From positions 34,616,017 through 34,680,016 of the forward strand of contig NC_023749.2 of the NCBI RefSeq assembly GCF_000499845.2: DNA of 64,000 nt, given 5' to 3'. A program made the position numbers and the translations under genes. Under the pieces are notes generated by a model. It did not search any database, was not told where the DNA came from, and was given only the letters and a program-made list of their open reading frames with translations. Origin of the DNA: Phaseolus vulgaris. Lineage: Eukaryota > Streptophyta > Magnoliopsida > Fabales > Fabaceae. Positions 1 to 10,145 of this stretch are shown one piece after another; positions within the stretch are counted from its first letter, which is position 1; every line of letters starts with the position of its first letter.

Positions 1-465
1 ACTTGGCCTTTGATGGGGCCTCGGGGCTCATACTGGACATCGAACTCCGACAGCTCCACCGCCCATCGTACCATCATTCCCGCCACGTCTGGCTACTGCA
101 GCACCTTCTGAATAGAGAGGTCTGTCATCACTACCACTTTGAAACTCTGGAAGTAATGACGGAGCCTCCTGGCCGAGAACACCACCGCCAGTGCTGCCTT
201 CTCTAAGGCCAGGTACCTCGTCTTTGGCCCTTGTAGTACCTTGCTCACAAAGTATATTGGCCTCTGTGTCTGGTCTTGCTCTTGGACGAGGACTGAGTTG
301 ATCGCCCGCTCTGTTACAACAAAATATAACCAAAGCAGCATGCCCATCCGTGGCTTGCACAGCACGGGAGGAGCGACCAAGTACTCCTTTTGCTTGAGGA
401 ACGCCTCCTCACACTCCTCGGTCCACACGAACCGACTATTTCTTCTTAAACACTGGAAGTAGGGG
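1..465 (-). pseudogene. C1 Tat gypsy pol: RNase H part, cut by window edge and by A1
   Basis: This is the downstream half of the C1 polyprotein. Reading minus from 465 it gives the RT-proximal connection and gypsy-type RNase H (HPYFQCLRRNSRF, then VVTERAINSVLVQEQDQ and ALAVVFSARRLRHYF). The homologous B1 and E proteins continue without a break through VLQKPDVA. Here the Lys after VLQ is a TAG stop at 93-95, and homology continues beyond it to the window edge (a version of ELSEFD-QYEPRG). The upstream half (gag-PR-RT) is at 7045-9964, because element A1 inserted at 461-465 (AGGGG duplicated at 7040-7044). The copy is dead. Confidence 0.9.
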
Positions 466-1507
466 TGATATGATTCCAATACCAAGATTGAGATGTTTCA
501 TAAACATTATATGGAATAAACTAGAGTTGGAATAGGAATAGGCACTTTTCTAGAATTGGATCAATGTTCTTTCATTCAAGAACTCACCAAAACTTGAGCC
601 ACCAAACCAAAACTCATGTAGAAACCCATTTCTTGCCAAATGAACCAATTAAAAAGCTTAAGAATGCAAAGGAACCGATTAAAACTATCTAGGAATCAAA
701 AGAACCGAAAAAAGCATGAAAGAAAGGAATTGAACCGATTAAAACAGTAAAGAAAAGAGATAAATCGAACAAAACAATATAAGAACAAAAAGAACCGAAC
801 AAAAGTGCAAGAAAAGCCTAAGACATGTTTCTAGAGTTCATATGGACATGGAGATGGATGAAGGAGATGGAAAAGAGAAGAGAACTTATATGGTTGTAAG
901 TCTTGGTTGATGAACACGCCACTTGAAGAGGGAAAGCTCCAAGATAAGTGTGAATTGCCGCCACTTGAGGAACCAAGAGCTCTCAAGATGAGAGTAGAAG
1001 AGGAGAAGACAAATCTCACTCACTCAATCACCAATTTGGGAGAGTTTCGTTAACGCAAATATTCATTATGTATTTAGAAGGACTCAAGCCCTCCTTATAT
1101 AGGAAGAGGACCGGTCATGAAGTACAAGAAGCTTATACAAGAAGCTATCCAAAAAGGTCCCTTGCAATTCTCTCACTTTCTAGCGCCTAACGTGAGTGAT
1201 GAAGGGTCAACTACTAGTAAGTTCTAAAACTAATATCTAAAGATGCCTATACATAAGAGGTGTCTTTTAGGTTTCCCTCTTAGCACCTTTAATATAACTA
1301 TATTATTTACAAAATAACTATAAAGAGAGATATTAATTGAAGCCCTGTTCTTGAAAGCTTGTAGTCTTCTTTTGGCTTTAGGCTTGGTCCTCTCTTTATA
1401 TAAATTCTTCTTTAATTTTTTAGAAGACTAGAAGGAAGAATTTCAAATGTTTGGGTGAATGACCTCTTCCTCCATTAGTAAAATCCTCTCTTATATGTTC
1501 TTCATCA
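466..1507 (-). repeat. A1 3' LTR
   Basis: 1042 bp, TG...CA ended, matching 5987-7039 along its whole length with scattered substitutions and small indels. On the minus strand a TATA box (TATATAAGG, about 1093-1101) marks the probable U3/R border. Two copies of a TCAAGTGGCG-type motif lie about 45 nt apart in R/U5. The sequence before it in sense (GAGGAGTA) is a weak polypurine tract. Confidence 0.93.
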
Positions 1508-2367
1508 TACTCCTCGAGTTGGAGAGAATTCGACCGCGATTTCTGAATCCCTGCATATAACAAAGTCAGTTTATTTGTACAATTAAAAGTTGAATAAAGA
1601 GGCAAACATGACTTAGAAGTTGGAAGCAGTGGGAGTTCAGAAAAGGATGTCCTATAAACAGACCAAGTTGGTAAAATTTGTTTGGGAATGATGATATGTT
1701 TTACAAAAAGTCCTCTTAAATGGTGAAAACCATTAGGAGGTATGAAAAAATCATCCCTAACATTCTTTAACCAAGTTGGTGTTGAAATAGGAACCTTGGG
1801 TAATGAAAAAGATAAAGAAGAAGAAGAAGACCTGGGAGGTTCAACTTGAGGTAGAGCACGAGTCAACATGATTGATTTAGTGGAGAAAGTGGTGTGACTC
1901 GGTTTAGTACTTACTTCTTTTTCTTTCTCATTTTCTGTTTTAGTTTTCATTTTTATTTGGTCCTCATGAACCTCTTTGGGAGAGAGGGGTTTTAAGATAA
2001 CCTTGCACCCTTGGAAGGAAAAAGACATTGTATTGGATAGGCCATCATGTTAAACATGTCTATCAAATTGCCAAGGCCTTCCTAAAAGAAGATGAGTTGC
2101 TTCCATGGGTACAACATCACATAAAATCTCATCTTTATACTTTCCTATTGCAAAGTTAATGAGGACTTGTTTGTTAACCATTATTTCACCTTCGGTACTT
2201 AACCATTGCAATTTATAAGGTTTGGTATGAGAGATAGTGGGTAAGGCTAACTTCTCCACAACTCTTGTACTAGCCACATTAGTGCAACTACCCCCATCAA
2301 TAATCAAGGAACATAACTTGTTGTTCATAAGACAGCGGGTGTGAAAATATTTCCCTTTGGGTATCAT
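1508..2367 (-). pseudogene. A1 protease and pol C-terminal remnant
   Basis: The minus-strand frame from 2367 reads an aspartic protease: LIIDGGSCTNVAS (active site D-G-G, the form common in plant gypsy proteases) and the ATHLLLGRPWQFDRHV flap/C-terminal signature. A TAA interrupts right after RHV (about 2050). The same frame then continues through a Lys/Glu-rich linker and joins a short tail close to the LTR (QKSRSNSLQLEEYDEEH), which resembles the C-terminus of pol in related elements. RT, RNase H and integrase are therefore deleted between linker and tail. The protease frame differs from gag by a net -1 change near 2352. Confidence 0.82.
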
Positions 2368-3589
2368 TCAAAGATTTTGGAATTGTTCCCAACATACGCC
2401 TTATCATCAATAAGTCACCTTCACAGGGACTTTCGCTCTCAATCTCACTTGATGGTTTAAAAGGTGAAGAATGCCTAGATGAGTTGGAATCATGCTCACT
2501 AACTACTACCCCATTGTGCACAAACATATTCCTTTTAGAAGGGCAATTATGAGCTATGTGACCATATCCCAAACATTTAAAACATTTCTTACTAGACGAT
2601 TTGATTGGTGATAGATGAGTAGAAGTAGAAGGCTTAGACTCTTTAGGTTTGAAAGAAGAAGCTTTAGAAGGAAGGTTTGAAAAAGTTTTTTTATTTTTCC
2701 AAGAATTGTTGTAGTAGCCATCATTGGGAGAAGTTTTAAAAGAATTTTTTTTTGCAAGTTGGGATTCAACCTTCATTGCAAGGTGCACCAAAGATCCCAA
2801 AGATGAATACTCTTGAAGTTCAACAATATCTTGAATATCCCTTCTTAGACCACTCACAAACCTAGCTATCATAGCTTCCTCACTCTCTTTCAATTTAACT
2901 TTAAGTAAAAGCGTTTCTAACTCCTTAAAATAAGCATCCACACTTAGCGTGCCTTGTTGAAACCGTTGGAGCTTCAACATTAGGTCTTTCCTCAAGTGTG
3001 GGGGCACAAATCTAAGGCGCATACACTCTTTCAAATCGTCCCAAGAGACCACGGGAGGTCTCTTGTTATAACCAATGTCCATTACAATACTATGCCACCA
3101 TTTCATGGCATAATCTATGAATTCTAAAGAGGCTATATTCACCTTTTGATCCTCTTCTACCTTATAAGCTGTAAAAATTTGTTCACATTTAGCCTCCCAA
3201 TCTAAATACCCATTAGGATCACTATCACCATTAAAGCTAGGTACTTTTACAAAAGAAAGTTGAGGCTTTGCTTCTTGGTGATGTCTTTGTTCACGGTGAT
3301 GGCTTTCTCCATGCGAATGATGATGATGCCTCCTTCTTCTATAATCTTCTCCATGGCCGTGAGCATTGGAAGAATCTTTGGAAGAATGCCTAGAAGAATG
3401 ATGTCTTCCATGAATGGAATGTGAAGATCTTTCGTGCTTCAATTCTATCTTTGGCATACGTTCTTCCAACCCTTGCAAAGCTTCATCTTTTTTAGCAAGA
3501 GCCTTCTTTGCTTCTTTTAACTCATTAAGAATATAAGCCTTATGAGTAGAGTGTGGTTTAGAAGATTCAACACTTGAATATGTATCCAT
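2350..3589 (-). pseudogene. A1 gag (CCHC zinc knuckle)
   Basis: A structural Gag protein for the retrotransposon particle. The chosen start is the Met at 3589 (MDTYSSVESSKP). Upstream codons in the same frame come from the inserted solo LTR and are not original. In order: a Lys/Glu-rich N-terminus, a His/Ser/Arg-rich low-complexity block (HGRHHSSRHSSK, RRRRHHHHSH), the retrotransposon gag domain (VKVPSFNGDSDPNGYLDWE to AMIARFVSGLRRDIQ), a Lys-rich segment, and a CCHC knuckle CFKCLGYGHIAHNC. A net one-base loss near 2352 throws the frame out before the protease; homologues join gag and protease in one frame. Otherwise open. Confidence 0.88.
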
Positions 3590-3630
3590 TAGAAAAGGAA
3601 AACAACAAACACAAGAGCAACCAATGTTAA

Positions 3631-4810
3631 TATACCGTCCCGTCCTTGGGCGTTGACCAAATTCAAAGTCAACGCATGATGGGGCTCCCTCAAGGGACCC
3701 ATAGAAGAAAGTCAACAGGTTGACCGCTTGAGGCGTCACCAGGTTGAGGCGTCGCCAAGTTAAGGCGTCGCCAGGGAAGGTGTCGCCTTATTAAGGCGTC
3801 GCCAGGGAAGGCGTCGCCTTATTAAGGCGTTGCCAAGATAAGACATAGCCAAGGTGAGACGTCGACGGTGTTACCCCCCGGATACCCATGGGTAGGAAAG
3901 ACCATGGAGGGGGCGATACCGCTCGGAGGTCTCAGGTCCGACAGCTCAGAACAGTAACAAAGAGAAGAGAAAGGTGGCTTCAAGGTCATAGTTCTAGTAC
4001 CAGTAGGGAGTAACCTGACTCGTGAAAGTACCCACGCCACCTCAGGGAGACCCCCGGGATAGATACGACCCATGAGAGGGTCATGCCCAGGGGTGAACCA
4101 GGTGCATGGTGCGAGAGGAAGGTAGAGACACTCCCAGGGCGAGTGACTAGAGGTTGGGGCGCATGAATTGACACCCAGAAAGTCACCCCATGCGTCAGAT
4201 CCGCTTCGAGGAAAGAGGACTCACAGAATGGAATAACCCTAAGTTGGGTTACGGCGTTGTGAGGCCCTCTGCGTAAAAACGATCAAGTTAGAAGAGCATG
4301 TGGCAATAAGCATGTGTTCATCAATGTTTTAGTGAAAGTTTGCTAAGGTACGCGTTAATTTAGTTTACGTATCAAATGTTTCAAGGCACATTTTTATACG
4401 CTTTCAATGCGCTTTAACGCTCTTTAAATGCAGGAGGTGTATAAAAAAGGGCCTTGGGACATTTGAAAAGGGGGAGTTTTTTGACCTAATTCTCGCAGTT
4501 TACACAGAGCACAAACCCTAGTTGTTTCACGGTGCACCCACTGTGCGCACAAGACAATTAGGGCAACACAGTTTTAGCCACTCAGTTATTTTTGACAACC
4601 CTCAGAGCATCCAGTCACGGTGTTCGATACGGGGGTGTGTCAGCTTTGATGTTTCTCGCTAGCTGACTTGATCGTCGGAGTGCAAACGGCCGCGAGGGCG
4701 CCCCTTTGTTCACCTCTTTTCAAGTACTCATAGACGGAGCATAACGAAGGTGCCCTAGCTCGTGAGGACGAGCCACGCATAAAGACGATCCTGGTCAACC
4801 GGCGGGAACA
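3631..4810 (+). repeat. B4: solo Tat-type LTR inside the A1 leader
   Basis: A 1180-bp LTR of the TGTACCGTCCCG...GGGAACA family (first bases here TATACC), flanked by perfect GTTAA duplications at 3626-3630 and 4811-4815. There is no internal region, so it is a solo LTR left by LTR-LTR recombination. It carries the GGCGTCGCC clusters, the CCGATACCCATGGGTAGG motif (about 3880), a TATA-like GTATAAAAAAGG (about 4440) and the conserved U5 block (about 4664-4705). It lies about 40 bp upstream of the A1 gag start. Confidence 0.95.
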
Positions 4811-4815
4811 GTTAA

Positions 4816-5972
4816 GAAAACAATGTTAGCAAAAACAATTATAACAAAGTGCCGAAAGGAAAAGTCACTCAAATCACTCCAAGAAAGAATACTTCCCTTA
4901 ACCAATCTGCTCTTGAGGCCTTAGTAACCTCAAATGAAAGATGTCGAAGCAAAAGCACTCTGATCTCAAAGCCAAAGCACCACAAAACTTAAAGAACAAT
5001 AAAAGACAAACAAGAAAAGGTGTAAACAAGAAAGGCTATAACAAAAGGAATACAAGATATATGACAAACTCAAAGATTAGTGAATAAAAGACAAGAAAGA
5101 AAATAAGGTACTCAATGAAAAGGAAGGTACACAAACAAAATCCTAGAGAAAAGCACTAGAATAGATGAAGAAAACAAAAACAGAACTACTGGAAAATATT
5201 TTGTCCAAACTGTGCGTGATGTTTACTGATTTATCTGGAATAATATAAAGCGAACTGGATTATGAAATTATAACCACTGAAAGTTCAAGATCTTATCTCA
5301 ACAATGGCACTGGAATTACACAAAAACAGTAAGCCAATTAATTGTGATAAATTTTGCAAAATCACTGCCGGATTACCGTGTCTTTTTTCGGCAGAATTAC
5401 ACACTGAACGTATTTTATTTATCATTTTTTTTGTACTTTGAATTTTGATGTAATTATTTTTTCTAATTTTTTATAACACTTTGAAGAACTTAAATCCAGA
5501 ATTTCAGAAAGTTCCAGCAAGTAAATCAATTGCAATAAGGCGAAACAGTCAGCACGTTTTCAAAAAACAGAGGAAACCTAATAGGAATGAAAAACAGAAT
5601 TAAGAACTAGCAAATACATAATAGAAATGATGTTTAAGAACTTGTATAGATCTATTACACAAGTATGAACTCAATACTAAAAAGAAAATGCACCAAAGGA
5701 ACAAGAAACAAACACATAAAACTGTTCTGCACACAAAATCAAGAAACAAAAATTACAACAAAAGAACCACAAAGAATTGATAACATTTTTGGAGAAACAT
5801 GACTTTGACAAAAACTTATAAGGATTCAAAAATTAAAATGACACAAATACAATGTAATAACAACAAGAAATACTAAAAAATAACCTAAAACAGAAAGGAA
5901 ACAACAAGAATGTAAAGTTCTTGAATTAAAAGTGCCAAAACAACTCAAACACAAACAAGAACAAACCTAAGA
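4816..5972 (-). other. A1 5' leader, no coding potential
   Basis: Roughly 1.15 kb of A-rich sequence (on plus) between the A1 primer site and the solo LTR. No ORF of note and no recognised motif apart from poly-A/AACAA-type simple sequence. Best read as the untranslated leader of the element. Confidence 0.7.
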
Positions 5973-5984
5973 CTCATGATACCA
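5973..5984 (-). promoter_or_regulatory. A1 primer binding site, initiator-Met type
   Basis: Minus strand TGGTATCATGAG, two bases inside the 5' LTR. The first eight bases match the usual plant initiator-Met-tRNA primer site (TGGTATCAGAGC); the rest has drifted. Confidence 0.8.
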
Positions 5985-5986
5985 CA

Positions 5987-7039
5987 TGATATGATTCCAA
6001 TACCAAGATTGAGATGTTTCATAGACATTATATGGAATAAACTAGAGTTGGAATAGGAATAAGCACTTTTCTAGAATTGGATCAATGTTCTTTCATTCAA
6101 GAACTCACCAAAACTTGAGCCACCAAACCAAAACTCATGTAGAAACCCATTTCTTGCCAAATGAACCGATTAAAAAGCTTAAGAATGCAAAGGAATCGAT
6201 TAAAACTATCTAGGAATCAAAATAACCGAACAAAAGCATGAAAGAAAGGAATGGAACCGATAAAAAAGTAAAGAAAAGAGATAAACCGAACAAAACAATA
6301 TAAGAACCAAAAGAACCGAACAAAAGTGCAAGAAAAGCCTAAGACATGTTTCTAGAGTTCATATGGACATGGAGATGGATGAAGGAAATGGAAAAGAGAT
6401 GAGAACTTATGTGGTTGTAGTTCTTGGTTGATGAACACCCCACTTAAAGAGTGAAAGATCCAAGATAAGTGTGAATTGCCGCCACTTGAGGAACCAAGAG
6501 CTCTCAAGATGAGAGTAGAAGAGGAGAAGACAAATCTCACTCACTCAATCACCAATTTGGGAGAGTTTCGTTAACGCAAATATTCATTATGTATTTAGAA
6601 GGACTCAAGCCCTCCTTATATAGGAAGAGGACCGGTCATGAAGTACAAGAAGCTTATACAAGAAGCTATCCAAAAAGGCCCCTTGCAATTCTCTCCCTTT
6701 CTAGCGCCTAACGTGAGTGATGAAGGGTCAACTACTAGTAAGTTCTAAAACTAATATCTAAAAATGCCTATACATAAGAGGTGTCTTTTAGGTTTCCCTC
6801 TTAGCACCTTTCCTAAAACTATATTATTTACAAAATTATACAAAAGAAACTATAAAGAGAGATATTAATTGAAGCCCTATTCTTGAAAGCTTGTAGTCTT
6901 CTTTTGGCTTTAGGCTTGGTCCTCTCTTTATTTAAATTCTTCTTTAATTTTTTAGAAGACTAGAAGGAAGAATTTCAAATTTGTGGGTGAATGACCTCTT
7001 TCTCCATTAGTAAAATCCTCTCTTATTTGTTCTTCATGA
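5987..7039 (-). repeat. A1 5' LTR
   Basis: 1053 bp, partner of 466-1507. Its first base pair block reads TCATGAAG instead of TGATGAAG, so the terminal TG has mutated. The TATA box is at about 6614-6622 (minus). Flanked outside by the AGGGG duplication at 7040-7044. Confidence 0.93.
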
Positions 7040-7044
7040 AGGGG

Positions 7045-8560
7045 TGACCCTTATCTCCTCCAGCAGACACGAATTTGGACAGGGCCGCCATGCGCCATGC
7101 GCCCTGTCAACTGTTGTACTTCTTTCACCGAGGCAGGGCTTCTCATGGCGAGGATCGCTGCACACTTGTCTGGATTCGCCTCTATCCTACTCTCGGTGAG
7201 TAGGAACCCCAAGAACTTTCCCGCCTCAACCCCGAATACGCACTTTTCGGGGTTCAGCTTCAAACGATACTTAGCTATTGTAGCAAATAGCTCTTCCAGG
7301 TCGGACACATGCTGACCCTTCTACTACGAAGTCACCACCATATCATCCACGTAGGCCTGCACGTTTCTTCCTAACATTGGTGCGAGGACCTTGGCCATCA
7401 ACCTCTGATATATGGCACCCGTCGTTTTTCAGGCCGAACGGCATCACCGTGTAACAATAATAGGATGTTTCGGTCATGAACGCCGTTTTGCACTCATCGC
7501 GGGGGTGCATCTTGATATGGTTGTACCTGGAGAACGCATCCAAAAAGTTGAGTATCTTGCAGCCCGAGGCGCTGTCCACCAACACGTCGGTGCTAGGCAA
7601 AGGGTATGAGTCCTTTGGGCACGCCTTGTTGAGGTTAGTGAAGTCTACACACATCCTCCACTTCCCATTGGCCTTCTTCACCAAGATGACATTGACCAAC
7701 AACTCAGGATATTGAATCTCCCTGATGTGGTCGACGTTCAACAACTTCCTCGTCTCTTCCTGTACGACCAGCCGCCTCTCTTCGTTAAACTTTCTTCTTC
7801 TTTAGCGCACAGGTCGGACTTTGGGGTCCATGGTGAGGCGGTGGCATAGAAAATCGAGTCGATACCTGGCATGTCCGAGGCGGACCATGCGAAGGCATCT
7901 AAGTGCTGCGCTATCACTCCAGCTACCAGATCTTGCTCTGCTTGGTCCAACGACTTTCCAACCTTGAACGTCTTACCACCAATCTGCCTTTCCACAATGT
8001 TCTCAGGTGGCTCGGGTCGCCTCTCCTGAGCGTTCTCTGCACGGGCTATGCCTACACGGTCCTCCTCCATGGGTGGGCGCTCCACTACCATGAACACACC
8101 CATCTTCGTTTTGAGGCTATTCTCATAGCACCTTTTGGCCTCTTGCTGATCGAATTTGATCACGATCACCTTCCCACTCAGATCGGGCAAATTCATCTTT
8201 ATATGGCGTGTAGAAGACACCCCCCTCAATCGATTTAGAGTCGGTCTTTCCAACAAGATGTTGTACGCTGACTGGGCGTTTACCACTAGGTACCTTATGT
8301 TCTCTGTGCGAGATGCAGAGCCATCTATAAAGGTCGTCCTTAGCTCCAGGTAACCGCGCACCTCCACTTGATCTCCCGTAAAACCATACAAAACACCCCG
8401 TGTATGGCCTAAGCTGGTTAGGAGACAACTGCAACTTATTAAATGTGGACCAGAACATCACATCCGCCGAGCTGCCCTGGTATACAAGCACTCAGTGCAC
8501 TTTCCTTCCCGCAGTTACAACAGAGATAACCACCGGGTCGTTATCATGTGGAACGACGTC
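7045..8560 (-). pseudogene. C1 Tat gypsy protease-RT
   Basis: Minus strand, continuing from the C1 gag. The protease motif reads VLVYQGSSADV where B1 and B3 have VLVDQGS: the catalytic Asp codon is now TAC (8482-8480), and a TGA stands three codons before it (8494-8492). After a linker (GGKTFKVGKSL...LDAFAWSASDMPGID) the RT follows (ANGKWRMCVDFTNLNKACPKDSYPLP; AYVDDMVV around 7330-7355; KLNPEKCVFGVEAGKFLGFLL). Frameshifts lie near 7740-7800 and near 7390-7420, and tandem stops follow the YVDD region. The frame resumes beyond A1 at 465. Clearly dead. Confidence 0.9.
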
Positions 8561-9964
8561 GCAGAGATCCGCCTTCATGAACGTGAGGTCGTCGTCGAGC
8601 CAGTCATCCACCACCTGCTCTGTTATTGACATTACCGAACGTACGTACCTCTTGCGTTGAGAGGCAGTGTACCCTCCACCCGAGAATCCACCTGAGATTG
8701 TGTGGATCTCTCCATGGATGGGCATCTCGTGAGCTTGGTCCTCCGCTAACGCCGCCAAGGCCTCGGTCCCAGATGGCCCCGCCAAGTAATCATTCAGGAA
8801 ACCGCTCTTCACAAGCTCATCCAGCTGGTGCCCCAACGCCAAGCAGTTGTTAATCGGATGACCAAACGCCTGGTGGAACTCGCACCATGCATCCTTGTGC
8901 GGTCCCAGCACCTTATCAGTCTTCACCAGCATCTTCAACCTGTCCGCTATGTTGGGCACAGCGATCAGGTCCTTCAGTTCTACCATAAAGTTGTGCCTTA
9001 CCGGCTTATTCTCCCCTGAGCGCCCCTTAGCCTGGGGCTTCCTTGGCTCGTAGGGCCGCTTTCCTCCTTGACCCCTCTTCCCCGTCGCGGCCTCGTTCAC
9101 CCTCATGGGTTTTGCGCGCGACGGTGCTCGTGGACATGCGGGAATGACGCTCGCGCGCTTCTCATTTACTTCACCTTCTGCTGCAATGTGCGCCACTGCA
9201 CGACGCCTAATCTCAGCGAATGTTTTGAGGCGACTTCTGATGAACGACTCGCTGAAAGGCCCATGGCAGATTCCCTTCCTGAACGCATGGACTATCATCG
9301 ACTCATCCGTGGTGTTGACCCTCACCACCTGTGCCCCAAAGCGATTAATAAACTCCTTAAACGTTTCTTATTGATATTGCCTCACGTCGAAGAGATCGTA
9401 GGAATTGGGTGGGGGAGCATGATTCGCTATGTACTGCTCCCTAAACAGCTTCGACAGCTGCACGAACGAAGTCACGAGGCCATCTGGAAGGCTGATGAAC
9501 CACTTCATTGTCGTTCCCACCAGCGTGCTCATCAACAGCTTACATCTGACGGCATCAAAACCGCCAATCAACATCATCTGAGTATGGAATGTTGTGAGGT
9601 GCGCTTCTGGATCCTCTATCCCGGTGAACGTGGCTTTTGGCCCCACGAACGTAGCAGGGATCGCAGCATCCATAATTTCCTGTGAGAAAGGCATAGGAAA
9701 CTTCATGGGAGGCGTTGCGCACTCTTGCTCCTCTGTTTCGCGACTTCCAGCTTGGGTGCGTAACTCGCGACGCAACTCTTCGTTAGTGCGGTGCAACTCC
9801 TCATTTCTTGCTTACAACGCCGCAAGGTCAAGCTGGATACGCTCCTGCTCCGCCTTCGACGCCGCCATCACCTCTTGGAGGCCCTGCATCATCTCCATGA
9901 CCTGTTGCAGGGTCAGGCTCTCATTTCCCACATGCGCCGTAGAACTTTGACTAGTATTCCTCAT
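8560..9964 (-). pseudogene. C1 Tat gypsy gag
   Basis: The start is taken at the ATG ending at 9964 (MRNTSQSSTAHV), followed by an N-terminal coiled region (LQQVMEMMQGLQEVMAASKAEQER) as in B1 and B3. Next come the gag domain (EDPEAHLTTFHTQMMLIGGFDAVRCK... LFREQYIANHAPPP) and the C-X2-H-X4-H-X4-C knuckle variant CEFHQAFGHPINNC that the Tat copies here all share. A TAA interrupts the coil (near 9810) and another replaces the Gly after DVRQYQ (near 9368). It runs in frame into the protease region. Confidence 0.9.
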
Positions 9965-10125
9965 TCTTGGACGTGTCTTGACGAACCTTGACGAATTCTT
10001 GCAAATCTGAGCGAATCTTGAGGATTCTTGACGAACCTTTCAAGAATCTTGAAAAACCTGACGAATCTCCACAACTCTTCACTGGATCTTGAACTTCTTG
10101 CGGTGGGACATATGTTTTAGATCAG

Positions 10126-10143
10126 GCCCCACGGTGGGCACCA
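10126..10143 (-). promoter_or_regulatory. C1 primer binding site
   Basis: Minus strand TGGTGCCCACCGTGGGGC, two bases inside the LTR. It differs from the B1 and D sites by one base (TGGCGCC...). It is the CCA-complement type, but I do not assign the tRNA species. Confidence 0.8.
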
Positions 10144-10145
10144 TA

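Larger units (their letters stand above)
466..7039 (-). mobile_element. A1: internally deleted Ty3/gypsy element, nested in C1
   Basis: A complete minus-strand LTR element. The 5' LTR is at 5987-7039, the 3' LTR at 466-1507, and the 5-bp target duplication AGGGG is at 461-465 and 7040-7044. The order from the 5' side is primer site, long leader, gag, protease, then a short pol tail. RT, RNase H and integrase are missing, so it could only have moved with enzymes supplied in trans. A solo Tat LTR (3631-4810) sits in the leader just upstream of gag. The Met-type primer site, the CCHC gag and the DGGS protease suggest a non-Tat gypsy lineage, perhaps chromovirus-like, but without integrase this cannot be settled. 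Confidence 0.93.

Noticed and set aside
831..1019. A 62-residue minus-strand ORF repeated in both A1 LTRs (also 6352-6540)
   Set aside because: It is only a chance frame in the conserved R/U5; A3 and A4 break it. Nucleotide motifs, not the peptide, are conserved.
9068..9685. A 205-residue plus-strand ORF over C1 gag
   Set aside because: Shadow frame of a well-recognised minus-strand gag; no matching frame in B1 or B3.
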